A DNA stretch of 64,000 bases, taken from positions 161,964,044-162,028,043 of the forward strand of contig CM070901.1 of the NCBI GenBank assembly GCA_036417435.1, written 5' to 3'. Numbering within the stretch: position 1 is the first letter of the stretch; the number at the start of each line of letters is the position of its first letter. The translations under genes and the position numbers were made by a program. Source of the stretch: Inia geoffrensis (taxonomy: Eukaryota > Chordata > Mammalia > Artiodactyla > Iniidae). The notes under the pieces are model-generated. The model was given only the letters and a program-made list of their open reading frames with translations. It made no database searches and was not told the origin of the DNA. Shown piece after piece: positions 10,936 through 20,380 of the stretch.

Positions 10936-11139
10936 TTCTACTTGTCTAAAGCTTATTAGTAATCTGAAGCTGCTCCAGATAATACGCTTTGAACCCCACT
11001 CTAGCCCCTCCCCGCCACACATCAATGCTTGTCCTGGGCTGTTGATGGATTAGGAGCATTTGTTTCTGTCCCTCCCCTGTTCATGTGTTCTTTCTTTACT
11101 CCCACCTGCCCTTGCTATTCCACTGGCGTCTTTTTCCTA
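10936..11139. other. Spacer after L1, no feature seen
   Basis: No recognised repeat or gene. Composition shifts from AT-rich L1 to C/T-rich sequence. Confidence 0.4.
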
Positions 11140-11420
11140 AATCCAGCCCGATCTATTGTACCCTTCCCCCAGACTTGCCAGACCCTCAGTGTTCCTGAAT
11201 TGTGCCCTGCACTGCCCCCCTCATGCCTCCATCCTGAACCCCATCTCTGCCTATTGAAATCCTACCCCGTGATTAAGGCCAAGGTCAAAGGCAGACCTTC
11301 CACGTAACTTCCTTCAATTTCCAAATGAAATGAATATTCTTCACTTCTGTTTCCAGCGCATTTTAAGTCTGTACTATAGCCACTATCACAGTCTGACTCA
11401 TTATTGTTGGGGAGAAACTG
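11140..11420 (+). repeat. L2-like LINE 3' fragment
   Basis: 'attgaaatcctaccccgtga' followed by 'aaggccaaggtcaaagg' has the order of the conserved L2 C-terminal ORF segment. Weak match; the usual 3' end with 'gtgctcaataaat' is missing. Confidence 0.4.
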
Positions 11421-11483
11421 CCCTTCGCTCCATGGTCTTTCTCAGCCCCCTCCAGTCTCCCCAAGGAAGGGAGATATGCAGAT

Positions 11484-11513
11484 CTGATTGGTCAGAGGCG
11501 GGACACTGATTGG
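11484..11513. promoter_or_regulatory. Paired CCAAT boxes with GC box
   Basis: Two inverted CCAAT boxes (ATTGG at 11,487-11,491 and 11,509-11,513), each in an extended NF-Y-type context (ctgattggtca, actgattgggc), lie 22 bp apart, about two helical turns. A GC-box-like ggcggga (11,498-11,504) sits between them and an octamer-like ATGCAGAT lies just upstream (11,476-11,483). The cluster could be a TATA-less promoter or an old LTR promoter. No gene or obvious exon follows, so activity is unproven. Confidence 0.35.
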
Positions 11514-11647
11514 GCCACGCTCGCTAGTGGGCAGGGTCAGGGCATGGAAGGTGATGGTGCTGGACCAGCTCTCTACTTTCGCCCCTCGTCTCCGCCTGCC
11601 TGCAGCCAGGAGGAGTCAGCTCTGCAGACCCAGCCACGGTGAAGCCA

Positions 11648-11679
11648 GGGCAGGAGGAAGCCTGGGCAGGAGGAAGCCT
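11648..11679 (+). repeat. Short tandem repeat, 16 bp x 2
   Basis: The 16-mer gggcaggaggaagcct occurs twice in perfect tandem. Local slippage in GC-rich single-copy DNA. Confidence 0.9.
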
Positions 11680-12049
11680 GAGGTCTCATGCAAGCCTCCC
11701 TTTGAACTCTGGGTTGGGTCTGGGGAAGAAAGCGGAGGGGCATCCCATGAAGTCTTAATTCCAGATACTAGATCAAAATACCCAACATCCTGGCTGCCAC
11801 AGAAATATTTTTAAGAATGAGAAACGTCTTTTGTGGACAAACTTTCCTCCAGGCTGAAAATAGCCAGCTTCCCCACTCTCCACCCCCCACCCCTAGCCCT
11901 GGTGCTGGGCACCCGGAGAGCAGGGTAGACAATCTAGAGGATCATAAGGTACCTTTTTGGTTTTATTGTATTTTTTATTATGTGGTTTTGTGCGTGTGTG
12001 TGTGTGCGAGTTTGTGCCTTGAATCGGACAATGCCACCAGGCGGTGGTT

Positions 12050-12135
12050 AGCCGTCGTATCCATTTTACAGATGCAGAAACTGAGGCTCAAGGGAGGGTA
12101 GAGCTTTGTCCACATCTGCACAATTAGGATGTGAT
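12050..12135 (-). repeat. MIR SINE fragment
   Basis: 'ccattttacagatgcagaaa' then 'ctgaggctcaagggagg' is the complement of the MIR 3' half. Confidence 0.75.
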
Positions 12136-12610
12136 GCTGGGACCTAGCCCAGCTCTGTCTGATGCTGTCCTCCCTCTGCTGCCCTGCCCATGCTGTGCCA
12201 GCTTAGTCTGGGAGAGCAATTTGCCCTCTCTGAGCTCCCCAGGACAGATGGATTTGCTCAGGGAGAAGGCACATCCTTCATGTCAAACACAGAGGGTCAG
12301 GTTAGCCATACATGTGAGTTGCACTGGGAGCCTCCTTGGAGTGAGGCTAGACATCCAGGAGGCCCTTAGGACCTCAATACTCTTGGGTTGAACCCCAGGG
12401 AAGTCCAAATCTCTTTCACGATTTCCGTGGATCCCTAGTGGCTTTTGTAGCTGTAGGTCCAGCTTCTGTCTCTGCCCCACATTACATAGTGATGCCTCTT
12501 CTAGATGGCCCCAGACTGCTCCACGCAAAGGCTTCGGACCTTCCTGAAGATGGGGTTGGGGGGAGGCAGTTAGGCACCCCACCACCACCACTGTGTCAAT
12601 CAGGGTTAGT
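12136..12610. other. Single-copy region, no gene seen
   Basis: C/T-rich sequence without a recognised repeat. A 154-codon - frame (12,283-12,747) crosses it and the following L2 and shows no domain. Confidence 0.45.
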
Positions 12611-12619
12611 GGTAGCCCC

Positions 12620-13137
12620 AAATTGATCAGGCCACCCCCTTGCTTAAAACCCTTTAGTATCACCTGAAGAAACTTGAATGAACTCAGTCCTGCTGGCCAA
12701 GGCCGTGAGCCCCGCAGGGTCTGGCTGCTCCTTCCCCACCCCCTCATGCTCCCTCCTCATCACACTCTGCCCCAGTGCCCTTCCTTCGTCCCTCTGACAC
12801 CCTCCTTCCCACCCCAGGGACTTTGCACATGCTGTTCCCTCTCCATAGATCACTCTGCCCTCAACTCTTCAGGTAACCAGCTCCTTCAGATCTCAACTTA
12901 AATATCAGCTCCTAAGACCCCCATCTGAGTCAGTCCCACTCATGATCCTCCCATGTTGCCTCCTGTACATGGCATGCTTGGCCCCATCCCGACACATTTG
13001 TCTGTATGACTGTTGCCATGTCCTTCAAGAATTATGAGCCCCAGGAGGGTGGGTACTTTGTCTGACTTGTTTATTTCTCCTCCCTGCACCCAGCATGTGC
13101 CTGTCACAAGTAGGTGCTCAGCAAAGGACCTGAATGA
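12620..13137 (+). repeat. L2 LINE 3' end
   Basis: 'cagggactttgcacatgctg', 'aatatcagctcctaag' and the end 'gtaggtgctcagcaaagg' followed by 'ctgaatgaataa' follow the conserved 3' end of L2. About 500 bp is recognisable, one of the better L2 copies in the window. Confidence 0.8.
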
Positions 13138-14190
13138 ATAAGTGGAACCATGAGAATAGAAAAGGAGTAAAAAATAAAAATGCCCTTGTTTCTTTAAATA
13201 GAGCAGAAATAAAGAAATAACTCAGAGTGTTGTCAATTATTTTTATATGTTGTGCGGGGATGGCTTCTGCTTTACTTTTTATTAACTCCTGCTGAGTAAT
13301 CAGACTGGTAATCACAGTTCCGTCTCTGGTTTTTGTATCCCTGACCCTGGCCTCTGGGAAGAGGAACCATCTCATATTTAAGCAGTAGGAGAGCTGAAGT
13401 GCTCTCAGGGGAGCAGGCTCATGTTAGCGTGTAGAGTTGAATTATCCACACTGCTAATTAGATCAGAGAAGCCAACTGATCTCAGGGCAGAGCTGCTGTG
13501 GTCTCCAACTACAAGCAAGGAGGATGAGCCTTACCTGAAGCACTCTGCCTACCCTCATCTCCCCAGTCTCTGCTCCAAGGCTTTCCCTGGAAAGCAGAAC
13601 TGCGGCTGATACCTAGAGATAGAATCAGCCACCTGTGCCCCCAAGTCCTTTTGGAAGGAATTCAGAAGAGCCAGGGGCTTCCTTTGTCTTCTCCTACATA
13701 GAAGGCAATATGGGGTAGCAGTACAGGTTGGGGGGACAGTTGCGGCATCTCTAGATTGTCAGTGCCATCTGCTATCCTGGTGGGAAAAAGATATGTCCCT
13801 AAAAAGAGAGGCAGAGTGGAATTGGCTCCCAGCCCTGTAGCCACCCTCTAGCAATGCCATCATGAAGCAAGTGTTCACTCACGGCCTTGGAGCAAGGGCT
13901 GCCACCAAGCAGAGCAGGCAGGGGGCTGGAAGGTCAAACCCTGAGAAGGAGACTCCTGAGTCCTGGCTTCCAAGCTCTCTTGGTGTCTTCTGAGACCTGG
14001 GAATCGGGATGCTGAGTGAGGGGCAGTGAAAGAGCAGCCCGTGGATCTGCAGGGATGGAGACTAGGAGGGGCGGGCTCCTGCTTCTCTGCTTTCGCCTCC
14101 AGCCACTGGGCAGAGTCCGTGATCCTCTTCCTTCTCCTCGGTTGTCATCATCAGCACTGTTGTCATTGCCATGACTGTCATCATCACCAT
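13138..14190. other. Single-copy region, no gene seen
   Basis: The first 250 bp is AT-rich and not recognisably repetitive; it holds an AP-1-like tgagtaatca at about 13,293. The rest is mixed sequence. ATC-rich triplets begin at about 14,140. No exon or RNA gene is supported. Confidence 0.45.
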
Positions 14191-14569
14191 TGCAGTAGCT
14201 CATTTTATGTGTCAACTTGGCTGGGCCATGTTACCCAGATAATTTGATCAAGTACTAGTCTAGGAGATTTTTCATGAGATTTACATTTAAATCAGTAGGC
14301 TCTGAGTAAAGAAGGTCAACCTCCATAACGTGATGGGTTTCATACAATCAGCCGGAGGCCTTAAGAGAAAGAAGACTGACCTTCTCCAAAGAAGAAGGAA
14401 TCCTGCCAGCAGATGGGCCTTCAGATTTGAGCTATGACATCAGCTCTCCCCCGGGTCTCCAGTCTGCCAGCCTGCCCTGCAGATCGTGGACTTGCCAGCC
14501 TCCACGACTGTGTGAGCTAAGCCCTTAAAACCTTTCTCTCTTTCTCTCCCCCCGCGTGCGCGTGCACGT

Positions 14570-14603
<34 letters not shown>

Positions 14604-14640
14604 TTGGTTCTGTTTCTCTGGGGAACTCTGACTTAACACA
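14191..14640 (+). mobile_element. LTR-like interspersed repeat
   Basis: 'ttttatgtgtcaacttggct' to 'ttctctggggaactctgact' matches a common mammalian dispersed repeat whose 3' part carries a CT/CA tract before 'tattggttctgtttctctgg'. I take it to be a MaLR-like LTR but am not sure of the class. An expanded alternating tract (14,553-14,601) sits at the usual position of its simple repeat. Confidence 0.55.
14553..14601. repeat. Alternating purine-pyrimidine (CG/CA)n tract
   Basis: 49 bp of perfect purine-pyrimidine alternation. The first about 20 bp are GC-dinucleotide-rich (gcgtgcgcgtgcacgtgcgc) and the remainder is (CA)n. Such sequence favours left-handed Z-DNA. Confidence 0.95.
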
Positions 14641-14815
14641 ACCATCATCACCATCATTGTCACAGTTGCCCTCGTTGAGTCCTGTGTGCACCAGGCACTG
14701 TGTGAAGTGCTTCTGACAAGACCCCATGACCTGCCCTCCTCCAACACCCCCAAAGGCAGGTACTATTATTCTCCCCTTGCAGAGGAGGAAATGCAGTTCA
14801 GGGAGGTGAGATGGG
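14641..14815 (-). repeat. MIR SINE with ATC-rich tail
   Basis: 'tgcaccaggcactgtgtgaa', 'ggtactattattctccc' and 'gaggaggaaatgcag' give a MIR on -. The ATC triplets at 14,641-14,657 occupy its 3' tail position. Confidence 0.7.
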
Positions 14816-15790
14816 GGCTCAGAGGTGGGCCCAGGCCCCCACGCTCCAGCACAGAGCTCTCTCCCCCAGGACCTCCCTCTGGGGGTGCACAGAGGCCGAC
14901 CACCCAGCAGCCCCAACTCAGGAGGACTGTTGGGGACGGCGACTCAGAGGAGCCGGGACACATTCCTCGGGGGGGGGAAGGGGTGAGGGAGGGTGAACAA
15001 CTCCCCGGGCCGGGCCCTGTGAACGCAGCTCAGAGTCTCTGCCTCCGCTGGGGCCCAGCTTCTGGCTTCACCTCTGTTTCCTTCCCTGTAACTACCCACC
15101 CGGTCTGACCCCTGCTGAGGCTCCCACCCCAACCTTCCCCCGACCTCCACTCAGATATGCCCCTGCAGCCACCGTCAGGGCCTCCTCCTCTGTCATCCCA
15201 GGTGACACCCCCATCCCAGACCCGGGACTTCACCGGGTAGCTCGCCAGAAGCCAAGCTCACCCCTCCCCCTCAATGGGAGACTGGATGGCAGCCCCCTCC
15301 CTGGGCTGTCCCAGCCCAGCGGGTGTGGCCAGGGTGATGGGTGGGCCCCTTCTGCCCCCATCAAGGCCGATGGCCCCATTGATAGAGGTCCTTGCTTGCA
15401 CACTCTCTTGCTTCTCCCACTGAATGGCTTCGTCTATTTTAAGGGGATAGAAATGGACATGGATGAGACAGGGTAGAGAAAATCAATAAGAAATAAAAGT
15501 TAACACGGGAGCAAATGTGTTGTTTCAATCACAGAAGGAACTGAGGAGGTGTCCAAGGACTGAGATGTGCCAGTGACACACCTAAGGGCCTGTGAGCCTG
15601 GGGGAGACTCAGCCTTGGTGGTGAGTTGGTCAGGGTGGGGATGAGTGTGAGTGTGGGTACAGGTGTGTGTGGGGGGTGGAGAGTGGGCTCAGGGGCTCTG
15701 CCCACTGCCCACCGGGTCCAGGGTCTCCTCAGGAGCCCCTCACAAGCCGAGGCAGTGGTGGAAGGAACTGAATCAGTAGCCCATGTGTCC
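14816..15790. other. GC-rich single-copy region, no gene seen
   Basis: Proline/serine-rich frames are open on both strands (for example 14,686-15,105 on +), reflecting GC content. A G-run lies at 14,969-14,978. No domain, splice pattern or repeat is recognised. Confidence 0.45.
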
Positions 15791-15799
15791 TCCAGCCCC

Positions 15800-15860
15800 T
15801 GTCTCAATGTATTCATTCGTCTGGTCAATAGGCATTTATTGAGCATCTGCTATATGCCAG
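15800..15860 (+). repeat. Ancient interspersed repeat, TTATTGAG type
   Basis: 'tattcattcgtctggtcaat' with 'ggcatttattgagcatctgc' is a widespread ancient mammalian repeat (L2-like) signature. Confidence 0.55.
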
Positions 15861-15861
15861 G

Positions 15862-16130
15862 TCAGCATAGCACAACGGTTAAGAGTGTGAGCTCTGGGAT
15901 CTGACTGCCTGGGCTCACATCTCATCTCTGCCATTTTCCAGCTGTGTGTCCCAGGGCAAGTGACTCAGCCTCTCTGTGCCTCAGTTTTCTCATTTGCAAA
16001 AAAAAAAAAAAAAGTAATGTTAATATTAGTACTTATCTTACAGGAATGTGATAAGAATTGATGGAGACGATTCATGCAAACTGTTTAGATCCATGTCTGC
16101 ACACGCTGAGCTCTTGATATATTTAACAAT
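15862..16130 (+). repeat. MIR SINE, near full length, with A16 run
   Basis: 'cacaacggttaagagtgtga', 'ccatttccagctgtgtgtc'-type blocks and 'cctcagttttctcatttgca' match MIR end to end. An A16 run at 15,998-16,013 has expanded where the consensus has 'tgtaaaatgg'. Confidence 0.85.
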
Positions 16131-16184
16131 TTTTCCTATTGTCACAGGCCCTGCACTGAACAAAGCAGCCTCAGTCCCTTCCCT

Positions 16185-16345
16185 CATGAAACACACCTAT
16201 GGGGTAGAGACCATGAACTTCATTTTAACAGATGAATAAATTGCATTTTGAGAAACTTGAAAAGGTTGGATAGGTCTTACTGGCTTACCCAAGGTCACAG
16301 CTAATCAGTGTCAGAGAAGGGATTTGAGTCCAAGTCTGTCTCTAT
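16185..16345 (-). repeat. MIR SINE fragment
   Basis: 'cttacccaaggtcacagcta' and 'gggatttgagtccaagtctg' give a MIR on -, forming an inverted pair with the preceding copy. Confidence 0.75.
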
Positions 16346-16349
16346 CAGT

Positions 16350-16830
16350 TATAACTGTGTTTAACTGTAAGTAACAGAGACTTTGTCTAACAGTGGCTTG
16401 GAAAAACAGCGGCTTGTTTTTCTCACTGGAAAAGAGCTTCAGGTGCAGGTGACCACTGGCCCTGGTTCAGCTGTTTATGATGCCACACAGGACTCAGGTT
16501 CTTTCTGCTCTGCCATCTTTAGTATATGTGGTTTCTTGTCCTTCAGTTGGTAGCCTCATGGTCATGAAATGACTGCTGTAGCTCCAGCCAGACATCATGT
16601 CTGGATAGCAGGCAGGAGGAAGGTTTCAGGCAAAGAGCAAGAGAGTTGTATCAACTGAGACTGTCTCATTTATTTAGAAAAAGAAATCTTACCTAGAAGC
16701 CTCATCTAAGAGGGATTTGCTTCTATTTCATTGGGTGGAAGATAGCAACTCCTAGACCAATTATTGGCCAAGGAGATGAGATCACCATAGCTGGTTTAGG
16801 CCAATCAAAACCACTCCTCAGAGGTGAGCT
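16350..16830 (+). repeat. Old interspersed repeat, class unassigned
   Basis: 'aagtaacagagactttgtct', 'acagtggcttgg' and 'gctgtagctccagccagaca' form a pattern I know as a common old mammalian dispersed repeat. A second copy seems to lie at 56,630-57,000. I cannot assign the family without a search. Confidence 0.45.
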
Positions 16831-16949
16831 GGGAACACCCTCTCTGGTTACAAGTGATCCCTGCCTCTGCCGGCCACGGCCTGAGCAGATGAGGGTATAT
16901 TGGTGAGTGATGAATGGAGCCAGACACACAGTCTAACCGTGGGACACGG

Positions 16950-17575
16950 TGCCAGCCTGACATTCCATACCCCTCAGTCAATGCGCAACGAAGCCCCGGA
17001 CTGGGCCAGGCCTGAAGCCAGGGGCTGGGGCTGCAGAGTGCTTTTGAGCTGTGCCTCTGCCCTCAGCTTGCTCCCAGTCGGATGGGGGAGGCAGATAGAC
17101 AATTGGGTGGTTCCATTCTGGGTGGTCAGTTGCATGAGGATGGGCACGTGGGGCTGTGGGAGCTCAGGGCAGGCAGGGCAGACCTCCCTTGAGCAGGGCC
17201 ATCGGTGCAGAGACCTGGAGGCCCCGGGGGAGGTGATCAGTGAAGGGGGGCTCTCAGGGCAGAGGGACCGGCTCGTGCAAAGGCCCGGGAGAGAGTAGGG
17301 GAGAGACACAAGTTAGCAGGGTGGCAAGTGGGTCTGTGTGGCCGAGGCAGGTCGTGGCGGGTGACGAAGTATTGAGACGATGGAGGGGGCAGTGGGGGCT
17401 GGGTCCCAAGGGGCCTCAGGGGCCTGAGAAGGGACTTGACCTTGACCCCAAGTGCAGTGGGAGCCCCGGGGGACAGGAAGCCCTGGAGAGATCTGGTGGG
17501 ATGTGCATTGTAGAAGGATCATGCGGCTGCTGTCTGGAGGGTGGGCTGGGGCGGGGAGGACGTGAAGCGAACAGA
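16950..17575 (+). repeat. Ancient interspersed repeat (L2-like non-coding part)
   Basis: 'gctcgtgcaaaggcccggga' to 'gagatctggtgggatg' and 'atgcggctgctgtctgga' follow the purine-rich order of a widespread ancient repeat that begins with the TTATTGAG-type segment. Strongly diverged and G-rich, so open frames on both strands are artefacts. Confidence 0.45.
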
Positions 17576-17780
17576 TTAGCAGTGGCTTTGTGCTAATACT
17601 TCATTAGTTAAGTGTCCTAAACACCTTGAAACCTGGGCATTTAATGTACATTTACAGGGACAGTTTAGGTTTTTACGACCAGGTATCACGCGTTAAGTAT
17701 AGAAAATGCCAGCCGGTTCTCATAGAAAACGTTCTCGAAGCGTAGAAAGAGAACTCTGTGAACTTGAATTTCCCTCTTGT
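17576..17780. other. Single-copy segment with isolated CpGs
   Basis: AT-balanced sequence between repeats. It keeps several CpGs outside any CpG island (for example 'caggtatcacgcgttaag' and 'aacgttctcgaagcg', about 17,680-17,742). No repeat family is recognised. A conserved non-coding element is possible. Confidence 0.3.
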
Positions 17781-18480
17781 GGAGGTTGAGCGCTGATGGG
17801 ACTGTGGGGCTGTCAGTCCTCATCTCAGGTCTCCTCTTGGGGACCGTGGCGTTGCTTGCCCCCCACCCCTGGTGGTTATTTAATCAGATGCAGACGGGCT
17901 CCAGGAGGCGCAGAGTTAGTGCTGAAGATGCCACGGTGGGCGGGTCCGGAGCAGCCGGAGAGCAGAGAGCGTGGGGCAGCAGGGGCGGTGGAAGTGCCCA
18001 GGATGGGAGTCTGGAGCCCTGGGTTCTTGTCTGAAGCTTGGCACTACCTGGCCTGTGACCTTGAGGCGCTCACCCCACCTCTGGGCACTTTCAACTCCAG
18101 AGCTCAGAATGAGGAGGGGCAGGGCTGGTGGTCTGGACTCCCTGCCGGCTCTGACATTTGCTGGACCTGGTCCCGAGTGAGTGTAGGGATGACCGATTGG
18201 TTCCCACTGGCTGATGGACACTGTGGCTGTGACTTCCCGATACGTCGTTCTCTGTCACACACACACCCTGAAGTCCTGCGGACTCTGCTTTGATGATTCT
18301 GAAAGGGTCACAGCTCCTGGTGACCTTGTGGGGCAACGCCTCCCTCCAAGTGGGGTCAGGCCCCAGCGGCAGTGCAGTTTGGACGGAAGGGAAATGCAAG
18401 CTGCAAGACTCAGGCCTGCGCTGGAGGAGCCCCTGGCCTGGGGGGACGCAAGATGCCAGCGCCCATGAGCGCTCTGAGCA
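17781..18480 (+). other. GC-rich region with MIR-like fragment
   Basis: A weak MIR-like order is visible at 18,010-18,130 ('ctggcctgtgaccttgaggc'). The remainder is single-copy. A 165-codon + frame (17,796-18,290) shows no domain. Confidence 0.35.
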
Positions 18481-18489
18481 CGTCCAGAG

Positions 18490-18650
18490 CCACAGTGGAT
18501 ACTGGGAACTAGGGGGAGGAGTTCCTAGGGTTGTCTATTCAAATCCCCCCACTGATTTCCAGTGGGAGCTCTGCACAAGGTCACACAGCCTCCTGATGAC
18601 AGGTGGGAGAGCAGGAGCTGTCACCAACTGTCAGAGGAGTGACCCTCAGA
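18490..18650 (-). repeat. MIR SINE fragment
   Basis: 'ctgcacaaggtcacacagcc' followed by 'gtgggagagcaggagctgtc' is the complement of MIR. Confidence 0.55.
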
Positions 18651-18869
18651 ACCACTTGACGGTGTCGGTCTGTTTCATGCCAGTGTCTCCCTCTCCCAAT
18701 CCTTGGCCTCCTGGCACCTCCACTCAGTTCCCAGGCGCTCCCTGTGGCTTCCTCCCACTGTACCTGATTTTGCCCAAGAACCCTGGGAAAGGCTACTGCG
18801 GGACAGCCAGGTCTTGGAGTCCAAGAAGGAAGGGTCTTCCCAGGAATGCCACTTTGCCTGAATAGTTGG

Positions 18870-19184
18870 CAGGCCAGATGTGCCAGGGAATTGACAGCCC
18901 CTGGCAGCAGCTCTCAGTCAATGACTCTCCAGGGTTGGCGTATAAATGCCCCAGCTCCCTCGCCCTTCAGGTGGGATAATCCTTAGGCTGGGTTGGACCA
19001 TCTGCCAGGGTCCCCTGGGGATTAACTCCGAGAACCCGCAGTGGCAGCTGGTTTAACCATGCTCCCTTCTCTTCCTTGTCTCGCTTCCTGGCACCTCTAG
19101 CAGAGCTGCCTCACCTCCCAAATAAATACTTGCCCTAGTAACCTCCTCTCAAGTTCTGCTTCTGGGGGAATCCAATCTAGGACA
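18870..19184 (+). mobile_element. LTR-like element with TATA and poly(A) signal
   Basis: 'ggcgtataaatgccccagct' (TATA-like at 18,941-18,947), 'caaataaatacttgccc' (AATAAA at 19,121-19,126) and the end 'aatccaatctaggaca' at 19,184 have the layout of an old mammalian LTR. A solo copy; no internal retroviral sequence is seen. Left boundary uncertain. Confidence 0.55.
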
Positions 19185-19209
19185 GTGAAAACCAGACAAG
19201 GAACACAAG

Positions 19210-19565
19210 CACGTGATGATAAACGCTACAAAAAATAAGGCAGGGCAAGGGCTCAGAGAGTGGACTGGAGGGAGGGCTGTATTTGAGACAGTGTTCACGG
19301 CAGGCTCTTGGGGGATGCATATTTGAGTAGAGACCCGAATAAAGTGAGAAACTGAGACAGTGGAGATGCTGGGGCAGGGTGGGGGGCACTGCAGGCCGAA
19401 GGGAGAGTGAGGGGCAGGTGTGGAGTATTTGAGGAGGAGCAAAGAGCCCAGTGACCGGGGCAGGTGGGCAGGGGAGAAGGTGACTGGTGGGAGCATAGTA
19501 CTGCAGGGCTTGTAGGTGGTGCCAGGGACCTGAGAGTCTAGTCCAGGCCTGTGGAATGTAAGGGA
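19210..19565 (+). repeat. Ancient interspersed repeat (L2-like non-coding part)
   Basis: 'gagtagagacccgaataaag' with 'gggcttgtaggtggtgcc' follows the same ancient repeat as 16,950-17,575 and 47,205-47,540. Confidence 0.45.
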
Positions 19566-19629
19566 CTCAGGGGCATCTTTGTCCAGAGGGTGACCTGCAT
19601 GGAGGAGAGTCCAACCCTTGCAGCTCTGT

Positions 19630-19800
19630 CTCTGTCTCTGCCCCCTTGGCTGCTGTCTCTGCTCAGGCATCCTCTGAGCCTTGGTTTCCTCTGCTGAAAA
19701 TGGAGATAATGACACCCCCTGGCAGAGCTGTCATGAGGGTGAGAGAAGGGTGCATCACAAAGCCCCTGCCCCCAGGCGGCACCCGTAGGCACTGATTCCA
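19630..19800 (+). repeat. MIR SINE 3' half
   Basis: 'gagccttggtttcctctgct' then 'gaaaatggagataatgac' and 'agctgtcatgagggtgag' are MIR blocks in order. Confidence 0.75.
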
Positions 19801-19904
19801 TAGGAATTGAGAGGTAATGGAAGGGTCAAAAGGGTCAAGTTCATCCATCAGGCGTCCATGTAAAGGTGATACCCACAGCCCCAGGAAATGTCATTTCCCA
19901 CATA

Positions 19905-20115
19905 TGCCATAGGAGCTAAGGACACAGGATAGGAGTCAGGTGGAAATGAGTGCAAGTCCTACCTGCTCCTGGGACCACCCACTTAGCCCCCTGAGCCTCA
20001 GTTTCTCATTTGTAATATAGCATCGTCATAGTTCCTCCTTGGAGGTATCACATGGAGGATTACATGATATCATGCACAAAAGGTAGATATAACTACTGCT
20101 TGACATTTACCGTAT
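19905..20115 (+). repeat. MIR SINE
   Basis: 'tgagcctcagtttctcattt' then 'ggaggattacatgatatcat' and a 3' tail at 20,085-20,105. Most of the element is present. Confidence 0.75.
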
Positions 20116-20380
20116 GTAGCTCCCAGGGGGTGGGGCTAGGTCAGCTGTGTTCACTGATGCATTGTCCCTCCTAGAGCATTGCTTGGCCAAATCAACATGC
20201 CCTGTGTTCTCAGCTGAGCCCGGGGCCTCCCTCGGGGCAAGGGCTGAGATGTGTTTGATATATCTGGACTTCCTCCAGTTTCCAATCCTGTTCTTTCTGT
20301 GATTCCCATCATCCCTCCGATCTCCAGATGTGGCCTGTGAACCATTGTAGGTCATCACCTCTGGCCCTCTGTCTGCTCAG
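20116..20380. other. No feature recognised
   Basis: Sequence between the MIR and the ERV-L fragment. It could belong to the same provirus (pol 3' part on -) but I see no motif that shows it. Confidence 0.35.
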
